A stretch of DNA of 64,000 nt. Origin: Kineosporia sp. NBRC 101731 (lineage in GTDB: Bacteria > Actinomycetota > Actinomycetes > Actinomycetales > Kineosporiaceae). Below, in pieces: positions 43,502 through 51,596 of this stretch. Both the position numbers and the translations under genes were made by a program. Below the pieces are notes generated by a model that saw nothing but the letters and a program-made list of their open reading frames with translations, was not told the DNA's origin and ran no database searches. Position 1 is the stretch's first letter. Every line of letters begins with the position of its first letter. Location of the stretch: NCBI RefSeq assembly GCF_030269305.1, contig NZ_BSTC01000002.1, positions 620,001 to 684,000 of the forward strand, written 5' to 3'.

Positions 43502-44095
43502 TCAGCCCTCGGCGGCGACGGCGTCGGCCTCGGCGGCCTCGGCCTCGGTGCCGACCGCGCGGGTGGAGTCGGTGACGGCGATGACGATGGCGTCCGGGTC
43601 ACCGATGAGGGTGGCACCCTCGGGCAGCGGGATCTGGCCGGCGTGGATCTGGGTGCCGACCTCGGTGCCCTCGATGCTGAACTCGATACCGTCCGGGATC
43701 GCGGTGGCCTCGACCTCGAGGCTCAGCGAGTTGAGCTCGGCCTGGGCGCGGCCGCCCGGCGCCGGGTCACCGGTGAAGTGCAGCGCGACGTCGACGGTGA
43801 CCTTCTCGCCCTGACGGACGATCAGCAGGTCGACGTGCTCGATGGAGCCCTTCAGGGCGTGACGCTGCACGTCCTTCGGGATGGCGAGCTGGCTCTTGCC
43901 GTCGATGTCGATGGTGAGCAGGGCGTTCGCGTTCTTGAGCGCGAGCATCGTCGCGTGCCCGGGCAGGGCGACGTGAACCGGGTCGGTACCGTGCCCGTAG
44001 AGCACGGCCGGAACCTGGTGGTCGCGGCGCAGCCGACGCGCAGCGCCCTTGCCGAAGTCGTTACGCGGCGTAGCGCTGAGCTTTACCTCGGACAC
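43502..44095 (-). CDS. rplY: Ribosomal protein bL25 (Ctc form)
   Basis: The 197-residue protein is the long L25/TL5/Ctc form that binds 5S rRNA. The N-terminal RNA-binding domain reads RNDFGKGAARRLRRDHQVPAVLYGHG near residues 11-36. The C-terminal beta domain contains PLPEGATLIGDPDAIVIAV near 155-173, followed by an Ala/Glu-rich tail. GTG 44095 has GAGGAG eight bases upstream; an upstream ATG at 44110 overlaps that site and was rejected. In many actinobacteria a prs gene lies between glmU and rplY; here there is only intergenic DNA with palindrome copy C. Confidence 0.95.
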   Translation of the reverse strand: MSEVKLSATPRNDFGKGAARRLRRDHQVPAVLYGHGTDPVHVALPGHATMLALKNANALLTIDIDGKSQLAIPKDVQRHALKGSIEHVDLLIVRQGEKVTVDVALHFTGDPAPGGRAQAELNSLSLEVEATAIPDGIEFSIEGTEVGTQIHAGQIPLPEGATLIGDPDAIVIAVTDSTRAVGTEAEAAEADAVAAEG

Positions 44096-44480
44096 AACAG
44101 ATCTCCTCAATCACGGGCGCGACCGAGGCCGCGCACAGAAGTCAGACTGCTTCAACGATATGAATGGCGGCACACCCGGCGGAGTCACAGGCGCGCCATG
44201 CACGTAGTGATGTCCGCGTCGATCACGGTTGCGCTTGATGTTGGGCTGCAACCCTCGCCGAGGTAACCGGACCACTGTACATGACCGGCCGGGGCCCAGA
44301 TTCGCCCATACACCTGACCCCACCTCCTCTTTCTCGACGATCTTGCGCCCCACCGCCCCGGAATGCGGGTGAAACCCTCCGGGGCGACCACCGACCGGGG
44401 ACAGCACCGGTACACACCCCACGACAACAACCCGCCACAACCCCGCGACAACCCCGCGACAACCCCGGCCACAACCCGCC
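44096..44480. promoter_or_regulatory. rplY upstream region
   Basis: These 385 bases hold no convincing gene. They contain the presumed rplY promoter and, at about 44439-44471, a short direct repeat of ACAACCCCGCG-type units. Small open frames here have no ribosome sites and no recognisable product. Confidence 0.4.
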
Positions 44481-44561
44481 GTGATCATGCAAAATCTCCC
44501 CGGAGTTCTAGAACTGTCGCGGTGAGAGTTCTAGAACGCCGGGGAGATTTTGCATGATCAC
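44481..44561. repeat. Nested palindromic repeat, short form (copy C)
   Basis: The arms pair from GTGATCATGCAAAATCTCCC at 44481 to the complementary end at 44561: 23 perfect pairs, one mismatch, then GTTCTAGAACT. Each arm is itself palindromic at TGATCA and TTCTAGAA, so cruciform and alternative hairpins are possible. It lies between the 3' end of glmU and rplY. G-rich GGGGTA repeats follow at 44567-44584. Confidence 0.88.
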
Positions 44562-44656
44562 GAACAGGGGTAGGGGTAGGGGTACTCCATAGCCCCGCGG
44601 GCCGTGCCCGGCCGGGCCTGGCCGAGCCGAGCCTGTTTTGGTCTGGCCCGGTGGGA

Positions 44657-46123
44657 TTACTCGGTGGGGGCTTCGGGGTCGGAGGTCAGGGCGGCCTCGG
44701 CGGCGCGGGCCGAGGGGGTTCCGGCCCGGCGGCGCGCGACCCAGCCCTCGCTGTTGTGCTGACGACCGCGGGCCACGGCGAGGGCGCCGGGAGGCACGTC
44801 TTCGGTGATCGACGAGCCGGCGGCGGTGTAGGCGCCGTCGCCCACGGTGACCGGGGCGACGAGGGTGGTGTCGCTGCCGATCCGGACGTGGGCGCCGACG
44901 GTGGTGTGGTGCTTCTGTACGCCGTCGTAGTTGGCGAAGATCGTCGCGGCGCCGATGTTGGCGCCCTCACCGATCGTGGCGTCACCGGCGTAGGTCAGGT
45001 GGGGCACCTTGGCGCCCGCGCCGATCGTGGTGTTCTTGGTCTCGACGAAGGCGCCGATCTTGCCGTCCGGACCGAGCACGGTGCCCGGGCGCAGATAACT
45101 GAACGGGCCGACCCCGGCGCCGGCCTCGATCTTCGCGCCGGTGCCGTGCGTACGGACGACGGACGCACCTTCGCCGACCGCGCAGTTGGAGAGCGTGGTG
45201 TCGGGGCCGACGGTGGCCCCGGTCGCGACCGTGGTGCCGGCGTGCAGCTGGGTGCCGGGCAGCAGGGTGACGTCGGCGGCCAGGTGCACGTCGACGTCCA
45301 CCCAGGTGGTGGCCGGGTCGACCACGGTGACGCCACCACGCATGTGACCGACGAGCAGGCGGCGGTTCAGCTCGGCGCCGAGGGTGGCGAGCTGAACCCG
45401 GTCGTTGACGCCCTCGACCTGCCAGAGGTCGTGGGTGACGACAGCGCGCACCCGCCGGCCGTCGGCGTGGGCGATGCCCAGCACGTCGGTCAGATACATC
45501 TCGTTCTGGTCGTTGTCCGAGCCGATCCGGCCGAGCGCGTCGACCAGCACCTTGGCGTCGAAGGCGTAGATGCCGGAATTGATCTCCCGGATCGCGGCCT
45601 GCTCCGGGGTGGCGTCACGCTGCTCGACGATGCCGGTGACCGCGCCGGAGGCGTCGCGCAGCACCCGGCCGTAGCCGGTGGGGTCGCCGACCTCGGCGGT
45701 CAGTACGGTCACCGCGGCCTGCTCGGCCCGGTGGGCCTCGACCAGGGCGGCCAGCGTCTCGCCGGAGAGCAGGGGAACGTCGGCGTAGGTGACGACGACC
45801 ACGCCGTCCACCCCGTCAACCCCGTCCAGCCCCGACAGCGCGCGCAGACCGGCGGCGACGGCACTGCCGGTGCCGGGCACCTCGTCCTGGTCGGCGATCA
45901 CGGCGGCCGGGGCGATCTCGGCCACGTGCCCGGCAACCTGCTCACGCTGGTGCCGCACCACCACCACGAGATGCTCCGGCCGAAGGCTCCAGGCAGCGGC
46001 CAGCGCGTGCCCGACGAGGGACCGGCCACCGATGCGGTGCAGCACCTTGGGGGTACGCGAGCGCATCCGCTTGCCCTCACCGGCGGCCAGAACCACGACC
46101 GCTGCCGGCTGCTGTGTACTCAC
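44657..46123 (-). CDS. glmU: Bifunctional GlcNAc-1-P uridylyltransferase / GlcN-1-P acetyltransferase
   Basis: GlmU makes UDP-GlcNAc for peptidoglycan and other glycans. The 488-residue protein has the pyrophosphorylase domain first (VVVLAAGEGKRMRSRTPKVLH near residue 9; Mg-binding YADVPLLSG near 112). A left-handed beta-helix with hexapeptide repeats follows from ~265, including the acetyltransferase segment RPGTVLGPDGKIGAFVETKN and YAGDATIGEGANIGAATIFANYDG. The C-terminal tail is Ala/Arg-rich. GTG 46123 is used, ten bases after GGAGGG; the open frame beyond it overlaps tRNA-Gln and was rejected. Confidence 0.97.
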   Translation of the reverse strand: MSTQQPAAVVVLAAGEGKRMRSRTPKVLHRIGGRSLVGHALAAAWSLRPEHLVVVVRHQREQVAGHVAEIAPAAVIADQDEVPGTGSAVAAGLRALSGLDGVDGVDGVVVVTYADVPLLSGETLAALVEAHRAEQAAVTVLTAEVGDPTGYGRVLRDASGAVTGIVEQRDATPEQAAIREINSGIYAFDAKVLVDALGRIGSDNDQNEMYLTDVLGIAHADGRRVRAVVTHDLWQVEGVNDRVQLATLGAELNRRLLVGHMRGGVTVVDPATTWVDVDVHLAADVTLLPGTQLHAGTTVATGATVGPDTTLSNCAVGEGASVVRTHGTGAKIEAGAGVGPFSYLRPGTVLGPDGKIGAFVETKNTTIGAGAKVPHLTYAGDATIGEGANIGAATIFANYDGVQKHHTTVGAHVRIGSDTTLVAPVTVGDGAYTAAGSSITEDVPPGALAVARGRQHNSEGWVARRRAGTPSARAAEAALTSDPEAPTE

Positions 46124-46157
46124 GGACGAACACCCTCCAGAGCGCGAATGCCAGAAG

Positions 46158-46229
46158 CTCCCCCCACCTGATTCGAACAGGTACCTCAAGGCTCCAAAGG
46201 CCTGTGTGCTGCCGTTACACCAGGGGGGA
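46158..46229 (-). tRNA. tRNA-Gln (UUG)
   Basis: On the minus strand a 72-nt cloverleaf is seen: acceptor TCCCCCC/GGGGGGA, anticodon loop CTTTGGA with anticodon TTG, T loop TTCGAAT and discriminator G. CCA is not encoded. It lies 34 bases upstream of the glmU start on the same strand. Confidence 0.92.
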
Positions 46230-46408
46230 AGGTCGCTCGCCGGGCTCGGCGCCCACGAGGACCGGGGGCCAGTCTGCCAACTCCGGGGCCTCTTCGTCGC
46301 ATCGGCACCCTTCGCGCCCCCGGAATTGCCCGAATCGTTGCCTGGGCGACAAGGGGCAGAACACTCCAGAACTTCCTTGCGTGCCCTCTGCCCAGGCCTC
46401 GGATTCTC

Positions 46409-46443
46409 GGGTTACGCTTTCGTAGGTTACCGACCGTAGGTTG
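46409..46443. promoter_or_regulatory. Candidate desaturase operator
   Basis: The stretch contains GGTTACG-CTTT-CGTAGGTTACC followed by GACCGTAGGTTGC. TACG/CGTA half-sites repeat with dyad symmetry (46412-46423). It lies about 160 bases upstream of the desaturase start. A TetR regulator encoded just after the desaturase is a candidate binder. Confidence 0.4.
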
Positions 46444-46604
46444 CTCGTCGCAGGTCAGCGCGGTCCCGATCCGGATTGACCAGGATCGGTCAGCAGGATT
46501 GACGGCCGGCAGATTTTGGCCGGCACGGTCCGGCAGACACGGGCCCCGGGCAAGCAGCGTCCGGCCCGTGATCTGGCGGCACGACCCGGAAGAGGGGAAT
46601 CCCC

Positions 46605-47753
46605 GTGAGTTCACCGGCAGCCGCAGCGCCCGTCCCCCCGGCGCCCACGAGTGGGACGCCCACCGAGACGACGTCCCCAGGCACCTCGTCCCCAGGCACC
46701 TCGTCCCCAGGCACCTCGTCCCCAGGCACCTCGTCCCCAGGCACCTCGTCCCCAGGCACCTCGTCCTCCAGGACAACGCCACCAGTCACCTCGTCCTCAA
46801 ACACCACCCAGGTGACCTCCCGCACCAGCCAGCCGGCCCAGGCACCCCGGGGCGAACCGCACGTCGACCCCCACCCGAAGCGCCGGGGCGAGCAGACGGC
46901 ACTGTTCATCTTCATCGCGGTGCCGTTCGTGGCGCTGGTCGCGGCGATCCCGATGGCCTGGGGGCGCCTGCTGAACTGGCACGACCTGGTGATCGCCCTC
47001 GTCCTCTACCTGATCTCCGGGCTGGGGATCACGGTCGGCTTCCACCGGTTCTTCACCCACGGCTCGTTCCGCGCCAACCGCCCGCTGACCATCGCGCTGG
47101 CCGTGGCCGGCTCCCTGGCGGTCGAGGGCCCGGTGCTGAGGTGGGTCTCCGACCACCGGCGCCACCACGCCTTCAGTGATCGCGAGGGCGACCCGCATTC
47201 GCCCTGGCGTTACGGCGAGACCGTGCCCGCCCTGATGAAGGGCCTCTGGTACGCCCACATGGGCTGGCTGTTCGACCCGGAGAACACCAACCCCAAGCGC
47301 TACGCCCCCGACCTGCTGCGCGATCGCGGCGTGATGTTCGTGTCCCGTGCGTTCGGCCCCCTGGTGATCCTCTCGCTGGGTCTGCCCGCGCTGCTGGGGT
47401 TCGCCATCACGGGCACCTGGCAGGGAGCGGCCACGGCCTTCTTCTGGGGATCGCTGGTACGGGTGGGGCTGCTGCACCACGTCACCTGGTCGATCAACTC
47501 GATCTGTCATGCCTTGGGAGAGCGCCCCTTCAAGAGCCGCGACCGCTCGGGCAACGTCTGGTGGCTGGCCCTGTTGTCGTTCGGGGAGTCCTGGCACAAC
47601 CTGCACCACGCCGACCCGACCTGCGCCCGGCACGGCGTGCTGCGGGGCCAGATCGACTCCAGCGCCCGGGTGATCTGGTTCTTCGAGAAGTTCGGCTGGG
47701 CGACCAACGTGCGCTGGCCGGACACCACGCGCCTCGCGTCACGGCGCGCGTAG
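46605..47753 (+). CDS. Membrane fatty acid (acyl-CoA delta-9 type) desaturase
   Basis: The enzyme introduces a double bond into acyl chains at the membrane using a di-iron site. The 382-residue protein has the three histidine boxes: HRFFTH at 147-152, HRRHH at 184-188 and HNLHH at 331-335. Two pairs of membrane helices lie between them. The first ~95 residues are an unusual Ser/Thr/Pro-rich tail with six exact SPGTS units (24-53), absent from typical family members. GTG 46605 follows AGAGGGG. A downstream TetR gene may regulate it. Catalytic identity is firm; acyl-CoA versus acyl-lipid substrate is not decided. Confidence 0.9.
   Translation: MSSPAAAAPVPPAPTSGTPTETTSPGTSSPGTSSPGTSSPGTSSPGTSSPGTSSSRTTPPVTSSSNTTQVTSRTSQPAQAPRGEPHVDPHPKRRGEQTALFIFIAVPFVALVAAIPMAWGRLLNWHDLVIALVLYLISGLGITVGFHRFFTHGSFRANRPLTIALAVAGSLAVEGPVLRWVSDHRRHHAFSDREGDPHSPWRYGETVPALMKGLWYAHMGWLFDPENTNPKRYAPDLLRDRGVMFVSRAFGPLVILSLGLPALLGFAITGTWQGAATAFFWGSLVRVGLLHHVTWSINSICHALGERPFKSRDRSGNVWWLALLSFGESWHNLHHADPTCARHGVLRGQIDSSARVIWFFEKFGWATNVRWPDTTRLASRRA
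46677..46766 (+). repeat. 15-bp minisatellite inside the desaturase gene
   Basis: Six near-identical copies of CCAGGCACCTCGTCC follow one another in frame and encode SPGTS six times. The period of 15 keeps the reading frame, so unit gain or loss would change tail length without disrupting the enzyme. Confidence 0.85.
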
Positions 47754-47824
47754 CAGAGCCGGGGTGGTTTGGGCATGGGCGGGCGACCTCTACACCGATC
47801 GCGCGAGTTGGGCATGATAGCCCG

Positions 47825-48526
47825 GTGAGTACAGGCCCCCATTCCCCGACGCCCGACCGTCCGCGCGCGTCCCGGGCCGGTGGCCGCGCCCGGATGACAG
47901 GGGCCCAGCGGCGCGAGCAACTGCTGGCCATCGGAAGGCAATTGTTCGCCGAGAAGGGCTTCGAGGGCACCAGTGTCGAGGAGATCGCCGCCACCGCGGG
48001 GGTCTCCAAACCAGTGGTGTACGAGCACTTCGGCGGCAAGGACGGGCTCTACGCGGCGGTGGTGGAGCTGGAGACCCGCAAGCTGCTCGAGGCGATGACC
48101 GAGGCCCTCACCCAGCCGAACCCACCCCGGCAGGTTCTCGAGATCGCCGCGATGACCCTGCTCACCTACATCGAGACCGAGACCGACGGTTTTCGCATCC
48201 TGGTGCGGGACTCGCCGATCACCAAGCAGGAGGGCGGCTTCGCCAGCCTGCTGAGCGACGTGGCCGGTCATGTCGAGTACATCCTGGGCGAGCAGTTCGC
48301 GGCCCGCGGCTTCGATCCGCAGATGGCCCCGCTGTACGCCCAGATGCTGGTCGGCATGATCGCCATGACCGGCCAGTTCTGGCTCGACCACCGCACACCG
48401 GAAAAGGCCGTGGTAGCCGCCCATGTCGTTAACCTGGCCTGGAACGGCCTGACCGCACTGGAGACCAAGCCCCGGCTGCGCGCCCGCCGATCCATGAAGC
48501 CGGAGGTCGAAAAGCCCCGTGGATGA
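47825..48526 (+). CDS. TetR family transcriptional regulator
   Basis: The 233-residue protein has a basic N-terminal tail, then the TetR helix-turn-helix: QRREQLLAIGRQLFAEKGFEGTSVEEIAATAGVSKPVVYEHFGGKDGL at about residues 28-75. A helical ligand-binding domain follows. GTG 47825 is used; the frame is open upstream into the desaturase but lacks a start with a ribosome site. It begins 72 bases after the desaturase and its stop overlaps the MarR gene by eight bases. Regulation of the desaturase is plausible from position only. Confidence 0.88.
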   Translation: MSTGPHSPTPDRPRASRAGGRARMTGAQRREQLLAIGRQLFAEKGFEGTSVEEIAATAGVSKPVVYEHFGGKDGLYAAVVELETRKLLEAMTEALTQPNPPRQVLEIAAMTLLTYIETETDGFRILVRDSPITKQEGGFASLLSDVAGHVEYILGEQFAARGFDPQMAPLYAQMLVGMIAMTGQFWLDHRTPEKAVVAAHVVNLAWNGLTALETKPRLRARRSMKPEVEKPRG

Positions 48527-49007
48527 GGTAGACCGGATCGTCGCAGCCTGGAACCGCGAGCGACCCGATCTGGATGTCACCCCGCTGGAAGTGCTTTCCC
48601 GGGTCAGTCGACTGTCGCGCCTGCTGGACAAGGCCCGTTCGGCCGCCTTCGCCCGGCACGATCTCGAAACCTGGGAATTCGACGTACTTTCGGCGCTCCG
48701 ACGGAACGGCGATCCATACCGCCTCTCCCCCGGCCAACTCGTCGCCCTGACCATGGTCACCAGCGGCACGATGACCAACCGCATCGACCGGCTGGCGGGC
48801 CGGGGCCTGGTGCGCCGGCTCCCCGACCCGGCCGACGGTCGCGGGGTGATGGTGCAGCTGGAGGAGAGCGGCCGGGCCGTGACGGATGCCGCGCTGTCCG
48901 ACCTGCTCGAGGTCGAGCGCTCGGTCCTCGCCGTGCTCACCAACGGTGAGCACGATCAGCTGGCGCACCTGCTGCGCGATCTTCTGACGGCCTTCGACCC
49001 GAACTGA
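48519..49007 (+). CDS. MarR family transcriptional regulator
   Basis: The 162-residue protein has the winged helix of MarR: ETWEFDVLSALRRNGDPYRLSPGQLVALTMVTSGTMTNRIDRLAGRGLVRRLPDPADGRGVMVQL at about 50-114. The DxRxxxV-type wing reads DPADGRGVMV. GTG 48519 lies within the end of the TetR gene (8-base overlap), so both regulators are co-translated. Ligand and targets are unknown. Confidence 0.9.
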   Translation: MDEVDRIVAAWNRERPDLDVTPLEVLSRVSRLSRLLDKARSAAFARHDLETWEFDVLSALRRNGDPYRLSPGQLVALTMVTSGTMTNRIDRLAGRGLVRRLPDPADGRGVMVQLEESGRAVTDAALSDLLEVERSVLAVLTNGEHDQLAHLLRDLLTAFDPN

Positions 49008-49270
49008 GAATTCGAGCCGAAGATCCACACCGGGCCGGTCCCCCCGACCCGGGCAGGAGAGCCTTACGGCTCTGTTACCGAGCCCCGTTCCCACTCACCC
49101 CCCTATCGGCAAAACGGACATTTGGTACCCGTTCGGGCGCCCGGGTGCTTCCGTTTGGTCAAAGATGGTGCCCGTTTTAGCTCAACCCCTTGTGGAGAAC
49201 CTGTGCCTGAGGTTTACATCACAGACACATGCACCGGGCCGGTTCGGCCACGGACGGGCGGAGGCGGGCA

Positions 49271-50038
49271 ATGGAGCTCTATGCCTATGAACGACGGCGA
49301 TGGCTGGTCGATCAGGCACGGCAGGTGGGACGGATCGATGTTGCCGAGGTGGCACGCGAGCTGACAGTGGCCAAGGAGACGGTCAGGCGCGATCTGACGG
49401 CTCTGGAGGCCGAAGGACTGCTGCGGCGCGTGCACGGCGGGGCGATCCCGGTGGAGCGCCTCGGGTTCGAGGGCACCCTGGCTCTGCGTAACACCTCCCG
49501 CACCGACGAAAAGGGTCGCATCGCCGACCACGCCATCGGTCTGGTGGGCACCGCCGAATCCATATACCTTGACGAGGGCTCCACCACACAGGCTTTCGCG
49601 GAGCGCCTGACCCCCCGGCGACCACTCACCGTGGTCACCAACTCGCTACCGATCGCTCTGGTCATGGCTCCCCGCGACCAGGTCTCTGTGGTACTCATCG
49701 GGGGCCGGGTACGGGGGAAAACCCTGGGAACCATCGACCACTGGGCGCTTCGCATGCTGGAGGACTTCGTCTTCGACCTCAGCGTGCTGGGCACCAACGG
49801 ACTCACCCTGGAACGGGGCGCGACCTGCCCTGATGCCGCCGTGGCGGCGATCAAGGCCCGGGCCGTAAGTGCCAGCCGGCGCACTCTCCTGGTCACCGAT
49901 TCGTCAAAATTGGGGTCCGACTCGTCCTACCGTTTTGCACAGGCAAGGGATTTCTCGACTATCGTCACCGACCGCTCGGCCAATGAGGGTCAGATCCGGC
50001 GACTGCGCGCCATCGGCGTAGAAGCGGTGATGGTGTGA
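49271..50038 (+). CDS. DeoR family sugar-responsive repressor
   Basis: The 255-residue protein has an N-terminal DeoR helix-turn-helix (IDVAEVARELTVAKETVRRDLTALEAEGLLRRVHGGAI, about 21-58). The sugar-phosphate-binding DeoR C-domain follows (IYLDEGSTTQAFAERL, LTVVTNSLPIALVM, DLSVLGTNGLTLERGATCPD). ATG 49271 follows GGAGGCGGGCA and is preferred to an upstream in-frame ATG. The ABC importer genes follow on the same strand, and DeoR proteins usually repress such neighbours. A palindrome at 50118-50131 between the genes is a candidate operator. Confidence 0.92.
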   Translation: MELYAYERRRWLVDQARQVGRIDVAEVARELTVAKETVRRDLTALEAEGLLRRVHGGAIPVERLGFEGTLALRNTSRTDEKGRIADHAIGLVGTAESIYLDEGSTTQAFAERLTPRRPLTVVTNSLPIALVMAPRDQVSVVLIGGRVRGKTLGTIDHWALRMLEDFVFDLSVLGTNGLTLERGATCPDAAVAAIKARAVSASRRTLLVTDSSKLGSDSSYRFAQARDFSTIVTDRSANEGQIRRLRAIGVEAVMV

Positions 50039-50117
50039 CACCTCACGGCAGCCCCGCAGGCAAGGATCCGACGACCGAAAGACGCACGATGAGCAACGGC
50101 CCGACTGCACCTAGTTC

Positions 50118-50131
50118 TGACAACCTTGTCA
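50118..50131. promoter_or_regulatory. Palindrome TGACAACCTTGTCA upstream of the importer operon
   Basis: Two 6-bp arms TGACAA/TTGTCA with a CC centre lie 66-79 bases upstream of the binding-protein start, beside AT-rich sequence (GTAGTTAATACG) that may hold the -10 region. Candidate DeoR operator. Confidence 0.45.
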
Positions 50132-50196
50132 TCACCATAAGTAGTTAATACGTAACTTCTCGCCTCAATATGGTCCCGCACAGTCAAGGAGGATTC

Positions 50197-51567
50197 GTGA
50201 CCCGGACGAACAACAGCTGGAGGATCGGTGTGACGGCAGGGGCCGTCGCCACCGTTCTCATCACCACCGCGTGCTCAGGCGCCGGTGGTGGCGGTGGAGC
50301 CGGCAGTGACGGGAAGGGCGGATCCATCAATGTCCTGATGGTCGCCAACCCGCAGATGACCGACATCCAGGATCTGACCGCCGACACCTTCACCAAGGAA
50401 ACGGGCATCAAGGTGAACTTCACCGTGCTGCCCGAGAACGAGCTGCGTGACAAGGTCACCCAGGACGTCGCGAGCAAGGCCGGCCAGTACGACCTGGCCA
50501 CCGTGGGTGCCTACGAGACGCAGCTGTGGCAGAAGAACGACTGGCTGCACGAACTCAGCTCGTACGCCGACGCGGACAGCGAGTACGACTCGGCCGACCT
50601 GCTCAAGCCGGTCGCCGAGAGCCTCACCGGAGAAGACGGAAAGCTCTACGCCCTGCCGTTCTACGGTGAGTCCTCCTTCCTGATGTACCGCAAGGACATC
50701 TTCAAGGAGAAGAACCTGACGATGCCGGAGAAGCCGACCTGGAACGAGGTCGCCGACCTGGCGGCGAAGCTGGACGGCGCCGAGCCCGGCATGAAGGGCA
50801 TCTGCCTGCGTGGCCTTCCGGGCTGGGGCGAGATGTTCGCGCCGCTGACCACCGTGGTGAACACCTTCGGCGGCACCTGGTTCGACAAGGACTGGAACGC
50901 GAAGGTGAACGCCCCGGAGTTCACCGAGGCGGTCAACTTCTACACCAAGCTGATCAAGGAGCACGGTGAGGCGGGCGCGGCCCAGGCCGGGTTCACCGAG
51001 TGCCTGAACGCCCTGAGCCAGGGCAAGGTCGCCATGTGGTACGACGCCACCTCGGCGGCGGGTTCGCTGGAGGACGAGGCGAGCAGCAAGGTCGTGGGCA
51101 AGATCGGTTACGCCTACGCCCCGGTCAACAAGACCGAATACAGCGGCTGGCTCTGGTCGTGGAACTGGGCCATGCCCAAGACCACCAAGAACGCCGACGC
51201 CGCCGCCAAGTTCGCCCTGTGGGCCACCAGCAAGAAGTACGAGCAGACCGTCGGCGAGAAGCTGGGCTGGGCCCGGGTTCCCAACGGCAAGCGCGCCAGC
51301 ACCTACGAGATCCCCGAGTACAAGGAAGCTTCCGGTGACTTCGGTCAGCTGACCCTGGAGTCGATCGAGCACGCCGACCCGACCAACCCGGGTCTGCAGC
51401 CCCGACCGACCGTCGGCATCCAGTACGTCACCATCCCCGAGTTCGCCGACCTGGGCACCAAGGTGTCGCAGTCGATCAGCGGGGTGCTGGCCGGCCAGGG
51501 ATCGGTGAAGGACGCGCTGGACGACGGCCAGAAGCAGGCCGAGGAAATCGCCCAGGAATACAAGTAA
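50197..51567 (+). CDS. Sugar/polyol ABC transporter substrate-binding lipoprotein
   Basis: The 456-residue protein has a lipoprotein signal with lipobox ITTAC (Cys 26) followed by a Gly-rich spacer. A family-1 extracellular solute-binding fold follows: INVLMVANPQMTDIQDL, LPFYGESSFLMYRKDIF, GYAYAPVNKTEYSGWLWSWNWAMPK. It resembles binding proteins of sorbitol/mannitol importers, but the ligand is not certain. GTG 50197 lies five bases after AAGGAGG. It leads an operon with two permeases and follows a DeoR regulator. Confidence 0.9.
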   Translation: MTRTNNSWRIGVTAGAVATVLITTACSGAGGGGGAGSDGKGGSINVLMVANPQMTDIQDLTADTFTKETGIKVNFTVLPENELRDKVTQDVASKAGQYDLATVGAYETQLWQKNDWLHELSSYADADSEYDSADLLKPVAESLTGEDGKLYALPFYGESSFLMYRKDIFKEKNLTMPEKPTWNEVADLAAKLDGAEPGMKGICLRGLPGWGEMFAPLTTVVNTFGGTWFDKDWNAKVNAPEFTEAVNFYTKLIKEHGEAGAAQAGFTECLNALSQGKVAMWYDATSAAGSLEDEASSKVVGKIGYAYAPVNKTEYSGWLWSWNWAMPKTTKNADAAAKFALWATSKKYEQTVGEKLGWARVPNGKRASTYEIPEYKEASGDFGQLTLESIEHADPTNPGLQPRPTVGIQYVTIPEFADLGTKVSQSISGVLAGQGSVKDALDDGQKQAEEIAQEYK

Positions 51568-51596
51568 AACCGACGTCTCAACCCTGAGGAGTGGCA

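Noticed and set aside
44111-44488. Minus-strand frames upstream of rplY
   Set aside because: Gly/Arg-rich translations with no family resemblance, running into palindrome copy C and short direct repeats. Treated as non-coding.
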